Shown: positions 21,538 through 30,078 of the stretch, one piece after another | How the letters are laid out: each line of letters opens with the position of its first letter | Numbering within the stretch: the first letter of the stretch is position 1 | Origin: Pseudomonas nitroreducens | GTDB taxonomy: Bacteria > Pseudomonadota > Gammaproteobacteria > Pseudomonadales > Pseudomonadaceae | Direction of reading: 5' to 3' | DNA length: 34,337 nucleotides | Assembly (NCBI RefSeq): GCF_014204515.1 | Contig: NZ_JACHLI010000053.1 | Location: 1-34,337, forward strand | Made by a program: the position numbers and the translations under genes | The notes under the pieces: generated by a model | The model's database searches: none | The model's input: only the letters and a program-made list of their open reading frames with translations | What the model was told of the DNA's origin: nothing

Positions 21538-22437
21538 ATGAACCTCTCGCTCTACCTGCTCACCGTGCTCATCTGGGGCACCACCTGGATCGCCATCAAG
21601 CTGCAGGTCGGCGTGGTCGCCATTCCGTTGTCCATCGCTTATCGCTTCAGCCTGGCGGCGCTGGTGCTGTTCGCCATCCTGCTGCTCTCGCGGCGCCTGC
21701 AACCGCTGGGGCGGCGCGGCCAGGCCATCTGCTTTGCCCAGGGCCTGTGCCTGTGCCTGTTCTGCGTGAACTTCCTGTGCTTCTACACCGCCAGCCAGTG
21801 GATCCCCAGCGGGCTGGTGGCCGTGGTGTTCTCCACGGCGACGCTGTGGAATGCGCTGAATGCGCGGATTTTCTTCGGCCAGCGCATTGCACCCAACGTG
21901 CTGGGCGGTGGCGCGTTCGGCCTGGCGGGGCTGGCGCTGCTGTTCTGGCCCGAGCTGTCCGGGCACCAGGCGACGCGGGAAACCTTCTACGGCCTGGGCC
22001 TGGCGCTGCTGGGGACGCTGTGTTTCTCGGCGGGGAATCTGTTGTCGAGCCTGCAACAGAAGGCCGGGCTGCGGCCGCTGTCGACCAACGCCTGGGGCAT
22101 GCTCTACGGCTCGCTGATCCTGCTGGCGATCTGTCTGGTGCAGGGCGTGCCGCTGACTTTCGATAGCAGCGCGCAGTACGTCTGGTCGCTGCTGTACCTG
22201 GCGATTCCCGGCTCGGTGATCGGCTTCACCGCCTACCTGACCCTGGTCGGGCGCATGGGGCCGGAGCGCGCCGCCTACTGCACCGTGCTGTTCCCGGTGG
22301 TGGCGCTGAATGTCTCGGCCTTCGCCGAAGGTTACCAGTGGAGCCTGCCGGCCCTGGCCGGGTTGGGGCTGGTGATGGTGGGCAACGTGCTGGTGTTTCG
22401 CAAACCCAAGCCAGTTTTGCAGCCGGTGAGGGCGTGA
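21538..22437 (+). CDS. DMT superfamily (EamA) transporter
   Basis: This 299-residue protein has ten predicted membrane helices in two EamA repeats. It opens MNLSLYLLTVLIWGTTWIAIKLQVG, the standard EamA start (WGTTW...K), and contains ASQWIPSGLVAVVFSTATLWNAL with the conserved P-S-G-L-V turn. The second repeat has YLAIPGSVIGFTAYLTLVGRMGPERAAYCTVLFPVVAL. It probably exports a metabolite or amino compound; the substrate is unknown. GGAG lies 8 bases before the ATG. It is not closely similar to the other EamA protein here (11796-12683), so the two are separate systems. The divergent AraC protein probably controls it. Confidence 0.88.
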   Translation: MNLSLYLLTVLIWGTTWIAIKLQVGVVAIPLSIAYRFSLAALVLFAILLLSRRLQPLGRRGQAICFAQGLCLCLFCVNFLCFYTASQWIPSGLVAVVFSTATLWNALNARIFFGQRIAPNVLGGGAFGLAGLALLFWPELSGHQATRETFYGLGLALLGTLCFSAGNLLSSLQQKAGLRPLSTNAWGMLYGSLILLAICLVQGVPLTFDSSAQYVWSLLYLAIPGSVIGFTAYLTLVGRMGPERAAYCTVLFPVVALNVSAFAEGYQWSLPALAGLGLVMVGNVLVFRKPKPVLQPVRA

Positions 22438-22440
22438 GCC

Positions 22441-22523
22441 GTAGGATGGGTGGAGCTTGCGATACCCATCAACGGTGCCTGCACGCTGATCGATGGGTAT
22501 CGCTTCGCTCCACGCCATCCTAC
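22441..22523. repeat. Inverted pair of GTAGGATGG...GATACCCATC units
   Basis: A 30-bp unit at 22441-22470 faces its near-complement at 22492-22523 (32 bp), 21 bases apart, so the whole can fold into one long hairpin. Each unit also has internal GATGGGT/ACCCATC pairing. It begins 3 bases after the EamA stop codon and may act as its terminator or mRNA end structure. Confidence 0.7.
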
Positions 22524-22546
22524 GAGAAGCAGCTCGCCTTCAGCGC

Positions 22547-22622
22547 GTAGGGTGCATAACGCGTCAGCGTTATCCGCCGCCTGGGTGCCGGCGGATAACC
22601 TGCTCCAGGTTATGCGCCCTAC
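22547..22622. repeat. Cloverleaf-like repeat (GTAGGG...CCCTAC), copy 1
   Basis: The outer arms GTAGGGTGC and GCGCCCTAC enclose three hairpins: AACGC/GCGTT, TCCGCC/GGCGGA with a larger loop, and AACCTG/CAGGTT. Copy 2 at 30079-30150 has the same plan with different but still paired bases in the last arm. Confidence 0.75.
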
Positions 22623-22654
22623 AAGGTGGCCGCACGCTCGGGGTTAATGGCCTT

Positions 22655-22671
22655 TGTAGGAGCGCTTAGCG
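22655..22671 (+). repeat. REP element overlapping the ghrB stop codon
   Basis: TGTAGGAGCGCTTAGCG has the REP head and a small GCGC/GCG(T) hairpin. The TAA stop of the reductase gene (minus strand, 22666-22668) lies inside its loop. Confidence 0.5.
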
Positions 22672-23640
22672 TCGCCAGGCTTGCGGGTTGACCAGGTTCT
22701 TCGGTTGCTCGCCACGCAGGGCGGCTTCGAAGTTGTCCAGCGCGCACTCGGCCATGGCCTGGCGGGTTTCATGGGTGGCCGAGCCGATGTGCGGCAGGGT
22801 CACCGCGTTGGGCAGGGCGAACAGTGGCGACTCGGCCAGCGGTTCCTTCTCGTAGACGTCCAGGCCGGCGGCGAGGATGCGTTTCTCCTGCAGTGCTTCC
22901 ACCAGCGCGGCTTCGTCGATCACCTGGCCACGGGCGATGTTCACCAGGATGGCGCTGGGCTTCATCAGCTCCAGCTCGCGCTTGCCGATCAGTTGGCGGG
23001 TCTTGTCCGACAGCGGCACCACCACGCAGACGAAGTCCGCCTCGCCCAGCAGCTCATCGAAGCCGCAGAAGCGCGCGCCCAGTTCCTGTTCCAGCTCCGG
23101 CTTGCGGCTGTTGCCGTGGTAGAGCACGTCCATGTTGAAGCCGAAACGGCCACGGCGGGCGATGGCCGCGCCGATGCGGCCCAGGCCGAGGATGCCGAGC
23201 TTCTTGCCGTGCACGTCGACGCCGAAATGCTGGGCATCCACGGTGCGCTTCCACTGGCCGGCCTTGGTCCAGGCGTCCAGCTCGGCGGTGCGCCGGGCGG
23301 CGGCCATGATCAGGGCGAAGCCGAGATCGGCGGTGGTCTCGGTCAGCACGTCCGGCGTGTTGGTCAGCGGGATGTCGCGCTGGTTCAGGTAGTTCAAGTC
23401 GTAGTTGTCATAGCCCACCGAGACGCTGGAGATGACTTCCAGCTGCGTGGCCTGGGCCAACTGTTTTTCGCCCAGCGGGCGGCCGACGCCGATCATGCCG
23501 TGGGTGGTCGGCAGCGCAGCGGCCAGCTGCGCGTCGACGTCGCCCTGCTTGGGGTCGAGCACGGTGACGTTGAACTGGCTGCGCAGGCGGTCGAGGTGTT
23601 CCGCGGCAAGGCGGCTGAAGACGAAGACGTTCTTTTTCAT
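22666..23640 (-). CDS. ghrB: GhrB/TkrA-type 2-ketoacid (glyoxylate/hydroxypyruvate/2-ketogluconate) reductase
   Basis: This 324-residue D-isomer-specific 2-hydroxyacid dehydrogenase has exactly the length of E. coli GhrB. Matching stretches are SVGYDNYDL (compare SVGYDNFDV), TPDVLTETTAD, LGLGRIGAAIARRGRFGFNM and GLDVYEKEPL. The NAD(P)-binding motif GLGRIG is at 152-157; catalytic residues are Arg237 (NIARGQ), Glu264 (DVYE) and His284 (PHIGSATHE). It would reduce glyoxylate, hydroxypyruvate or 2-ketogluconate in the cytoplasm; which one is preferred cannot be read from the sequence. It is a single gene flanked by repeats on both sides, with no kgu or glyoxylate genes nearby. A REP element overlaps its stop. 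Confidence 0.87.
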   Translation of the reverse strand: MKKNVFVFSRLAAEHLDRLRSQFNVTVLDPKQGDVDAQLAAALPTTHGMIGVGRPLGEKQLAQATQLEVISSVSVGYDNYDLNYLNQRDIPLTNTPDVLTETTADLGFALIMAAARRTAELDAWTKAGQWKRTVDAQHFGVDVHGKKLGILGLGRIGAAIARRGRFGFNMDVLYHGNSRKPELEQELGARFCGFDELLGEADFVCVVVPLSDKTRQLIGKRELELMKPSAILVNIARGQVIDEAALVEALQEKRILAAGLDVYEKEPLAESPLFALPNAVTLPHIGSATHETRQAMAECALDNFEAALRGEQPKNLVNPQAWRR

Positions 23641-23950
23641 GGCTCTCGGACGGCTGGGAGGCGGGAGGGGCTTAACCCTACCATTGCCGGGCCAGAGCGG
23701 CGCAAGGCCTGCGTGCGCGGCGGGCGGTTATCGAACGTGGCTCTTCGCAGGAGCGAGGGGGCGCCCAGCTCTTGCTCGCGAATCGCATATTGCCGAAGCA
23801 GCCGGGAAATCTGTTCGCGAGCAAGCTCGCTCCTACAGGCGCAGGATAGGTCGGAGCTGGGAAGGAGATGGGTTCGCGGGCAAGCTCGCTGAACACCGGG
23901 GTAGGGAGTTACACAGTGAGCTTGCCCGCGAAACACGGCGAAAAGGTCGG
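23641..23950. repeat. 310-bp gap filled with REP elements
   Basis: A split REP lies at 23746-23786 (arms CGCAGGAGCGAG and CTTGCTCGCGAA, with a 13-base GC-rich insertion between them). An inverted REP lies at 23814-23837. A longer inverted repeat at 23873-23932 has 18-bp arms (TTCGCGGGCAAGCTC type, one mismatch) around a 24-base loop. No gene is seen here. The last repeat probably ends the LysR-gene transcript. Confidence 0.7.
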
Positions 23951-24886
23951 TCAGGGTCCCACATCAGCGAGCCCGGCGCCATCGGCCTGGAGCACACCGG
24001 GAAGATTCTCGCGCAGGTACGCGACCCAGGTCTTGATCTTGGCGTCCAGGTACTGGCGCGACGGATACAGCGCGTAGACGTTGAGTATCTGCAGCTTGTA
24101 GTGCGGCAGCACGCGCACCAGCGAGCCGTCGCGCAGGCCGTCGATGGCCGAGTAGACCGGCAGGGCGCTGATACCCATGCCCGAGCCGATGGCCTCGGTC
24201 ATCGCATCGCCAACGTTCACCTGGAAGGGCGAGGGGCCCAGGGTGATCATTTCCTGGCCGTTGGGGCCGTCGAACAGCCACTTGTCCAGCGGCAGCACCG
24301 GGCTGATCAGGCGCAGGCAATCGTGCTCCATCAGCTCGGTCGGGGTTTTCGGCGTGCCGCGCCGGGCCAGGTAGTCGGGCGAGGCGCAGAGGATGCTGTA
24401 GGTCTCGCCGATGCGCTGGGACACCAGGCCCGAGTCGGGCAGCTCGGAGGCCACCACGATGGCCACGTCGAAGCCTTCGTCGAGCAGGTCCGGCACGCGG
24501 TTGGCCATGGTCAGCTCGAAGGTCACGTCCGGGTGCAACTGGCGGTAGTTGGCGATGGCGCGGATCACGTAGTGCTGGCCGATGCCGGTCATCGAGTGCA
24601 CGCGCAGGCGCCCGGCGGGGCGGGCGTGGGCGTCGCTGGCCTCTGCTTCGGCTTCCTCGACGTAGGCGAGGATCTGCTCGCAGCGCAGCAGGTAGCGCTG
24701 GCCGGCCTCGGTGAGAGCGATGCGGCGGGTGGTGCGGTTGAGCAGGCGCGTGCGCAGGTGCGATTCCAGGTTGGCGACCGCGCGGGATACGTAGGCGGTG
24801 GTGGTGTTCAACTGCTGTGCGGCGGCGGTGAAACTGCCGGTTTCCGCGACACAGGCGAACGCACGCATGGTCTGCAGTGTGTCCAT
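23951..24886 (-). CDS. LysR family transcriptional regulator
   Basis: This 311-residue regulator has an N-terminal winged helix-turn-helix (about 1-60: MDTLQTMRAFACVAETGSFTAAAQQLNTTTAYVSRAVANLE) followed by the two-lobe effector-binding domain (about 90-300: GRLRVHSMTGIGQHYVI, DVAIVVASELPDSGLVSQRI, GMGISALPVYSAIDGLRDGSLVRVLPHY). The ATG at 24886 gives the standard LysR length and has GAGG at the right distance; longer starts would enter the divergent promoter region. It is divergent from a FUSC-type efflux operon, the arrangement of AaeR with aaeXAB, so it is probably that operon's activator, responding to an aromatic acid or similar. The ligand is inference. Confidence 0.9.
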   Translation of the reverse strand: MDTLQTMRAFACVAETGSFTAAAQQLNTTTAYVSRAVANLESHLRTRLLNRTTRRIALTEAGQRYLLRCEQILAYVEEAEAEASDAHARPAGRLRVHSMTGIGQHYVIRAIANYRQLHPDVTFELTMANRVPDLLDEGFDVAIVVASELPDSGLVSQRIGETYSILCASPDYLARRGTPKTPTELMEHDCLRLISPVLPLDKWLFDGPNGQEMITLGPSPFQVNVGDAMTEAIGSGMGISALPVYSAIDGLRDGSLVRVLPHYKLQILNVYALYPSRQYLDAKIKTWVAYLRENLPGVLQADGAGLADVGP

Positions 24887-25016
24887 TGGGGCCTCGACGG
24901 TGGGGCTCTGTCTCGAACGGCGAAGGGTTACGGTGTCGCCGGCGGCATGTCCTTGATCGGCGGCAATGCGCGGAGCAGAGCGGGGGCGGCCTATTGTCAC
25001 ATGGATGGCGACACAC

Positions 25017-25043
25017 ATTGTTTCATTATCGGTAATAAACAAT
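25017..25043. promoter_or_regulatory. Candidate LysR operator between lysR-type gene and efflux operon
   Basis: ATTGTTT and AAACAAT are exact complements 13 bases apart, with an inner ATTA/TAAT pair around TCGG. The 27-bp site holds the T-N11-A pattern of LysR binding sites and lies in the AT-rich centre of the 285-bp divergent gap, 131 bases from the regulator's start and 128 from the operon's. Confidence 0.6.
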
Positions 25044-25171
25044 CACAAATCAGCCGGCTTATCCGTTCCCTTCCCCGTCCCTAGAATTCAATCGCCGCCA
25101 TTGGCTTTGCCGGCATCTCCACGCTTAAAAGCCCCACGCTGAAAAGCTAGACCACTTCCAGGACCTCCACC

Positions 25172-26680
25172 GTGTCGCGTCACCTCGTGAAAGGACTGAC
25201 GTTCGTCGGCTCCTTTGTCATTTTTTCAACAATCGCCGGATGTATCAGCACCCACGGCATCGCCCCGCAGGAACAACGCCTGGGCAGTACCGAGCTGGCC
25301 ACCGACGCCGCCATCGCGCACGCCAACCAGGAAGCGGGCTGGCCGGCCGAGCAGTGGTGGCGCGCCTATGGCGATCCGCAGTTGAATGCCTGGGTGCAGA
25401 CCGCGCTGGAGGGCAGCCCGACCCTGGCTCAGGCCGAGGCGCGGGTGCGCATGGCCCTGGCCATGGCCGGCGTCGCCGAGTCCGCCGAGGCCCCGCAGAT
25501 CAGCGGCGACGCCTCGCTGACCCGCCATCGCTGGCCGACTGACTACTTCTACGGCCCGGGCGACCTGGCCGACACCACCACCTGGAACAACAACGCCTCC
25601 ATCGGCCTGGGCTATTCGCTCGACCTCTGGGGCCGCGAGCGCAGCAACACCGAGCGCTACCTGGACATCGCCAAGATGACCGCCGCCGAGGCGCGCGTCG
25701 CCCAGCTGGAGCTGGAGAGCAACATCGTCCGCGCCTACATTCAGCTGTCGCTGCAATACGCCAAGCTGGACATCGGCCAGGCCATGCTCAAGCAGCAGCA
25801 GGGCATCCTCGCCCTGGCCCAGCGCCGCCTCGAGGGCGGCATCGGTACCCATTTCGAAGTCAGCCAGGCGGAAGTCCCGCTGCCGGAAACCGAACGCAAG
25901 ATCGAAGCGGTGGACGAGGAAATCCAGCTGACCCGCAACCAGATCGCTGCCCTGGCCGGCAAGGGCCCGGGCGCCGGCGCCGCGATCCAGCGCCCGACCC
26001 TGAAGCTCGCTGCCGGACCCGGCCTGCCCAGCAAGCTGCCGATGGAACTGCTAGGCCATCGCCCGGACGTGGTCGCCAGCCGCTGGAAGGTCGCTGCCGA
26101 GGCCAAGGGCGTCGACGTCGCCCGCGCCGAGTTCTACCCCAACGTCGACCTGGTCGCGAGCATCGGCTACAGCGCGGTGGGTGGCGGCATGCTGGAATTC
26201 CTCAATGCCGAGAAATTCACCTATGGCGTCGGCCCGGCGATTTCCCTGCCGATCTTCGACGGCGGTCGCCGCCGTTCGCAGCTGAGCCAGGAATCCGCCG
26301 GCTATGACGCCGCCGTGGCGCAGTACAACCAGACGCTGATCAACGCCCTGAAAGGCATCTCCGACCAACTGATCCGCATGCACTCCATGCAGGTGCAGGA
26401 AGGCCTGGCCGCCAAGTCCGTGGCCTCCGCCCAGCGCACCTACGACATCGCCACCAAGGCCTACCGTGGCGGCCTGACCGACTACCTCAACGTGCTCAAC
26501 GCGCAGTCCCGCCTGTTCCAGCAGCAGCTTGTAGAACAGCAGGTGCGCGCCGCACGCCTGGCCACCCATGCCGGCCTCGTCGTCGCCCTGGGCGGCGGCC
26601 TGATGGAAAAGCAGGAAGGCCCGAAAGAGACGAAGATGGTCCCCGAGACCGTCGAAGTCCGCGCGGCCAGCGAGCGCTGA
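25172..26680 (+). CDS. NodT/OprM-type outer-membrane efflux lipoprotein
   Basis: This 502-residue precursor is an RND-type outer-membrane factor. The signal peptide ends in lipobox TIAGC with the lipidated Cys at 24. Two OEP repeats follow, with family motifs WWRAYGDPQLNAWVQTALEGSPTLAQAEARVRMA, SLDLWGRERSNTERY, MELLGHRPDVVASRWKVAAEAKGVDVARAEFYPNVDL and AYRGGLTDYLNVLNAQSRLFQQQL. It forms a trimeric TolC-like channel through outer membrane and periplasm. It starts at GTG (25172) with AGGA upstream. The next gene starts one base after its stop, so it is the first gene of the four-gene efflux operon and provides that operon's own outer-membrane exit duct. Confidence 0.92.
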   Translation: MSRHLVKGLTFVGSFVIFSTIAGCISTHGIAPQEQRLGSTELATDAAIAHANQEAGWPAEQWWRAYGDPQLNAWVQTALEGSPTLAQAEARVRMALAMAGVAESAEAPQISGDASLTRHRWPTDYFYGPGDLADTTTWNNNASIGLGYSLDLWGRERSNTERYLDIAKMTAAEARVAQLELESNIVRAYIQLSLQYAKLDIGQAMLKQQQGILALAQRRLEGGIGTHFEVSQAEVPLPETERKIEAVDEEIQLTRNQIAALAGKGPGAGAAIQRPTLKLAAGPGLPSKLPMELLGHRPDVVASRWKVAAEAKGVDVARAEFYPNVDLVASIGYSAVGGGMLEFLNAEKFTYGVGPAISLPIFDGGRRRSQLSQESAGYDAAVAQYNQTLINALKGISDQLIRMHSMQVQEGLAAKSVASAQRTYDIATKAYRGGLTDYLNVLNAQSRLFQQQLVEQQVRAARLATHAGLVVALGGGLMEKQEGPKETKMVPETVEVRAASER

Positions 26681-26681
26681 G

Positions 26682-28883
26682 ATGGCCGGCGATTCCTTCA
26701 ACGGCAGCACCGCCACCCGCCAGCTGGCGCCGCTGGACGCCCTGCGCCGCGCGCTGCTGGAGTGGGGCCGCAGCGACGGCATCACCTGGATCTACATCGC
26801 CAAGGTGCTGCTCGCCGCACTGCTGACCCTGTGGCTGGCGATGCGCCTGGAACTGCCGCAGCCGAGCACGGCGACCATCACCGTGTTCATCGTCATGCAG
26901 CCACAGAGCGGCCAGGTGTTCGCCAAGAGCTTCTACCGGATTCTCGGCAGCGTGGTCGGGCTGACCGTGATGGTCGCGCTGATCGCCATCTTCGCCCAGC
27001 AGCGCGAGCTGTTCCTGCTGGTCTCGGCGCTGTGGATCGGCCTGTGCACCGTGGGTGCCGCGCGCTACCGCGACTTCCGTTCCTATGCCTGCGTGCTGGC
27101 CGGCTACACCGCCACGCTGATCGGCCTGCCCGCCACCCTGCACCCGGAAGCCGCGTTCATGTCGGCCATCTGGCGCGTGCTGGAAATCAGCCTGGGGATT
27201 CTCTGCTCCATGGTGGTCAGCGCCACGCTGTTCCCGCAGACCTCCAGCACCGCCATGCGCAGCGCGCTGTACCAGCGTTTCGGTGCCTTCGCCGGCTTCG
27301 TCCTGGACAACCTCGGCGGCGGCGAGCGGCCGAAATTCGAGGCCGCCAACGTCGCCTTCGCCTCCCAGGCCGTGGGCCTGGAGGCACTGCGCAGCGTCAC
27401 CCGTTTCGAAGACCCGCACATGCGCCTGCGTTCGGGTCGTCTGTCGCGCCTGAACAACGAGTTCATGGTCCTCACCACCCGCTACCACGCGCTGCACCAA
27501 CTGCTTTCGCGCCTGCGTGCGCAGGAAGCTGAAGCCGTGCTGCGCGCCCTGCAGCCGTGCCTGGACGAACTGGCCCAGGTGCTCGCCCCGTGGCGCGGCC
27601 AGTCGGTCACCGACCGTGATGCCGAACGCCTCGCCGCACAGCTGGAAAGCCACCGCACGCGGATGATGCAACGCATCCGCGCCGGCCGCGCGCAACTGCT
27701 GGACGAGCAGGACGAGCCCGCCGCGCTGCTGGACTACAACACTGCCGGCGAGCTGCTCTACCGCCTGGCCGACGACCTCTACAACTACGCCCTGACCCAC
27801 GCCTCCCTGGCCGCGCACAAGCACGAGCGGGAGAACTGGAAGCACGGCTTCTCGCCCAAGGCCAACCTGGTCGCCTCGCTGGTGGCCGGCGGGCGTACCG
27901 CGCTGATGGTGCTGGTGTTCGGCCTCTTCTGGATCGAGACCGCCTGGCCCAGCGGCAGCACCTTCGTGCTCAACGCCGCCGCTGTCGCCGCGCTGGTGTC
28001 GGCCGCGCCGGACCCGGCGAAGATGGCCATGCAGATGGCCGTGGGCACCTTCTTCGCGGCCATCCTCGGCTTCTCGGAAACCTTCTTCGTGTTCCCGCAC
28101 CTGGACGGCTTCGCCCTGCTGGCCTGCGCCCTGGCGCCGGTGTTCGCGGTGGGCGCGTTCTTCTCGATCAAGCCCAAGTACGCCGGCTACGGCCTGGGCC
28201 TGCTGGTGTTCTTCAGCTTCGGCGCGATCCCGGCGAACCTCACCGTCTACGATCCGGGCCGCATGCTCAACGAATACATCGCCCTGGTCATCTCGCAGAG
28301 CCTGGCCGCCGTGGTCGCCGCGGTGATCATGCCGCCCACCAGCGCCTGGCTGTGGCGCCGCCTGGAGAAGGACCTGCGCCTGCGCGTGGTGGAAGCCATC
28401 AGCGGCAAGCTCGACGGCCTCGTCTCGTCCTTCGAGAGCGGCACCCGCGACCTGCTCAACCAGGCCTACGGCGTTGCCGCCCGCAGCCCGCAGATGCAAC
28501 GCCGCCTGCTGCGCTGGACCTTCGTGGTGCTGGAGATCGGCCACTCGATCATCGAACTGCGCGTCGAGCAGGAGAACCTGCCGGCCGATGCCTGCTACGC
28601 CGAATCGACGCCCTGGCGGCAGTCAATCCGCGCCATGGGCCGCGCGCTGATCCGCCTGTTCGTCAAACCCTGCGAGGCCAACCGCGAGCGCGCCCTGGCC
28701 GCCGTGGAGCAGGCCATCGACTGCGTGAAAACCACCGACGAGCCGCGCGCCCCAGACTTCGAAAGCTCGCCGCTGCGCCGCGTGCTCAGCTACCTGCACT
28801 TCATCCGCAGCAGCCTGCTCGACCCGCAGTCGCCGCTGCGCGATGGCGAAACCACTTCTGGAAGCTCGACCCATGTTGCCTGA
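26682..28883 (+). CDS. FUSC family inner-membrane efflux pump (AaeB-like)
   Basis: This 733-residue protein has two FUSC halves: an N-terminal helix bundle (about 30-180: IAKVLLAALLTLWLAMRLELPQPSTATITVFIVMQPQSG), a cytoplasmic helical region (about 190-380), a second helix bundle (about 390-550: GRTALMVLVFGLFWIETAWPSGSTFVLNAAAVAALVSAAPDP), and a C-terminal cytoplasmic part. This is the architecture of AaeB, which exports aromatic carboxylic acids in E. coli. Here it lies with an outer-membrane factor, DUF1656 and HlyD genes, a complete tripartite pump. The start is one base after the previous stop. The substrate is inferred as an aromatic acid or weak-acid toxicant from the family only. Confidence 0.9.
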   Translation: MAGDSFNGSTATRQLAPLDALRRALLEWGRSDGITWIYIAKVLLAALLTLWLAMRLELPQPSTATITVFIVMQPQSGQVFAKSFYRILGSVVGLTVMVALIAIFAQQRELFLLVSALWIGLCTVGAARYRDFRSYACVLAGYTATLIGLPATLHPEAAFMSAIWRVLEISLGILCSMVVSATLFPQTSSTAMRSALYQRFGAFAGFVLDNLGGGERPKFEAANVAFASQAVGLEALRSVTRFEDPHMRLRSGRLSRLNNEFMVLTTRYHALHQLLSRLRAQEAEAVLRALQPCLDELAQVLAPWRGQSVTDRDAERLAAQLESHRTRMMQRIRAGRAQLLDEQDEPAALLDYNTAGELLYRLADDLYNYALTHASLAAHKHERENWKHGFSPKANLVASLVAGGRTALMVLVFGLFWIETAWPSGSTFVLNAAAVAALVSAAPDPAKMAMQMAVGTFFAAILGFSETFFVFPHLDGFALLACALAPVFAVGAFFSIKPKYAGYGLGLLVFFSFGAIPANLTVYDPGRMLNEYIALVISQSLAAVVAAVIMPPTSAWLWRRLEKDLRLRVVEAISGKLDGLVSSFESGTRDLLNQAYGVAARSPQMQRRLLRWTFVVLEIGHSIIELRVEQENLPADACYAESTPWRQSIRAMGRALIRLFVKPCEANRERALAAVEQAIDCVKTTDEPRAPDFESSPLRRVLSYLHFIRSSLLDPQSPLRDGETTSGSSTHVA

Positions 28884-29085
28884 CCTGCCCCGCGAGATCG
28901 CCTTCCACGGGGTCTACATGCCGACCCTGACCCTGATGTTCCTCGTCGCCGCGCTGCTGTGCTGGGGCATCGACCGCGTCTTCGCCTCCATCGGCCTGTA
29001 CCGCTACACCTGGCACCCGGCGCTGTTCCGCGTGTGCCTGTTCGCCTGCCTGTTCGGCGGCCTGTCTCTCACTATCTACAAGTAA
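28873..29085 (+). CDS. DUF1656 (AaeX-like) small membrane protein
   Basis: This 70-residue protein has two hydrophobic helices (LTLMFLVAALLCWGIDRVF and PALFRVCLFACLFGGLSLTIY) and the DUF1656 start LPREIAFHGVYMP. It is the usual small partner between FUSC and HlyD genes (AaeX in E. coli), of unknown function. The ATG at 28873 overlaps the last codons of the FUSC gene, so it is coupled to it. It is short enough to be missed by automatic annotation. Confidence 0.88.
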   Translation: MLPDLPREIAFHGVYMPTLTLMFLVAALLCWGIDRVFASIGLYRYTWHPALFRVCLFACLFGGLSLTIYK

Positions 29086-29098
29086 CGAGCGTGCACCC

Positions 29099-29998
29099 AT
29101 GACTCTCAAATCCATCATCAGCCTGCTGGCGACCCTGATCATCCTGGCGGTCGCCGCGCTGATCGGCCGCGCCCTCTGGGTGAACTACATGGATACGCCC
29201 TGGACCCGCGACGGCCGGGTGCGCGCCGACATCATCAACGTCGCCGCCGACGTTTCCGGCGTGGTGGTGGACGTACCGGTGCGCGACAACCAGCAGGTGA
29301 AGAAGGGCGACCTGCTGATGCAGATCGACCCGGACCACTACCAGATCGCGGTGAAGCAGGCCGAAGCGCTGGTCGCCTCGCGCAAGGCCACCCTGCAGAT
29401 GCGCCTGCTCAACGCCAAGCGCCGTCGCGCCATGGACGAGGAAGTGGTTTCGCGCGAGAGCCTGGACGATGCCAGCAACACCGCCGCCGCCTCCGAGGCC
29501 GACTACCAGCAGGCCCTGGCCGCGCTGGACGCCGCCAAGCTGAACCTGGAGCGTACCCAGGTACGCGCCTCGGTGGACGGCTACGTGACCAACCTCAACG
29601 TCCACCGTGGCGACTACGCCCGCGTCGGCGAAGCGAAGATGGCCGTGGTCGACGAGAGCTCCTACTGGATCTACGGCTACTTCGAAGAGACCAAGCTGCC
29701 GCACATCCGCGTGGGCGATCCGGCCGAACTGCAACTGATGAGCGGCGAGCGCCTGAAGGGCCACGTCGAAAGCATCGCCCGCGCCATCTACGACCGCGAC
29801 AACCCGGAAAGCCGCGAGCTGGTGGCCGACGTCAACCCGACCTTCAACTGGGTGCGCCTGGCCCAGCGCGTGCCGGTGCGCATCCACATCGACGAAGTGC
29901 CGGACGGCGTGCTGCTGGCGGCGGGCATCACCGCCACGGTGATCGTCAATCCGCAGTCGCGCAATGCCGAACAGGCAGATGGTGCGGCGGCGCAGTGA
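29099..29998 (+). CDS. HlyD family periplasmic adaptor (AaeA-like)
   Basis: This 299-residue membrane fusion protein has one N-terminal helix (LISLLATLIILAVAALIGRALW region), then YMDTPWTRDGRVRADIINVAADVSGVVVDVPVRDNQQVKKGDLLMQIDP, the standard start of AaeA/EmrA-type adaptors. A coiled-coil hairpin spans about 85-150, the second lipoyl half includes VRASVDGYVTNLNVHRGDY, and a beta-barrel domain completes the fold. It links the FUSC pump to the outer-membrane channel encoded at the head of the operon. It is the last gene; a terminator follows within 20 bases of the stop. Confidence 0.92.
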   Translation: MTLKSIISLLATLIILAVAALIGRALWVNYMDTPWTRDGRVRADIINVAADVSGVVVDVPVRDNQQVKKGDLLMQIDPDHYQIAVKQAEALVASRKATLQMRLLNAKRRRAMDEEVVSRESLDDASNTAAASEADYQQALAALDAAKLNLERTQVRASVDGYVTNLNVHRGDYARVGEAKMAVVDESSYWIYGYFEETKLPHIRVGDPAELQLMSGERLKGHVESIARAIYDRDNPESRELVADVNPTFNWVRLAQRVPVRIHIDEVPDGVLLAAGITATVIVNPQSRNAEQADGAAAQ

Positions 29999-30014
29999 GT
30001 CGGTCGGGTGAATG

Positions 30015-30046
30015 AAAACGGGAGCTGCGGCTCCCGTTTTCGTTTG
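30015..30046 (+). terminator. Rho-independent terminator of the efflux operon
   Basis: An 11-bp perfect stem (AAAACGGGAGC and complement) with TGCG tetraloop ends in TTTT, then CGTTT. The A-run on the left arm makes it usable from the minus strand too. It lies 16 bases after the HlyD stop. Confidence 0.9.
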
Positions 30047-30078
30047 TGGCAGGAGCGCGGCGCCATACCGGCATCCGC

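Noticed and set aside
26496..28544. A 682-residue open frame on the minus strand
   Set aside because: It is the antisense shadow of the FUSC gene, with His/Gln/Gly-rich composition and no ribosome site.
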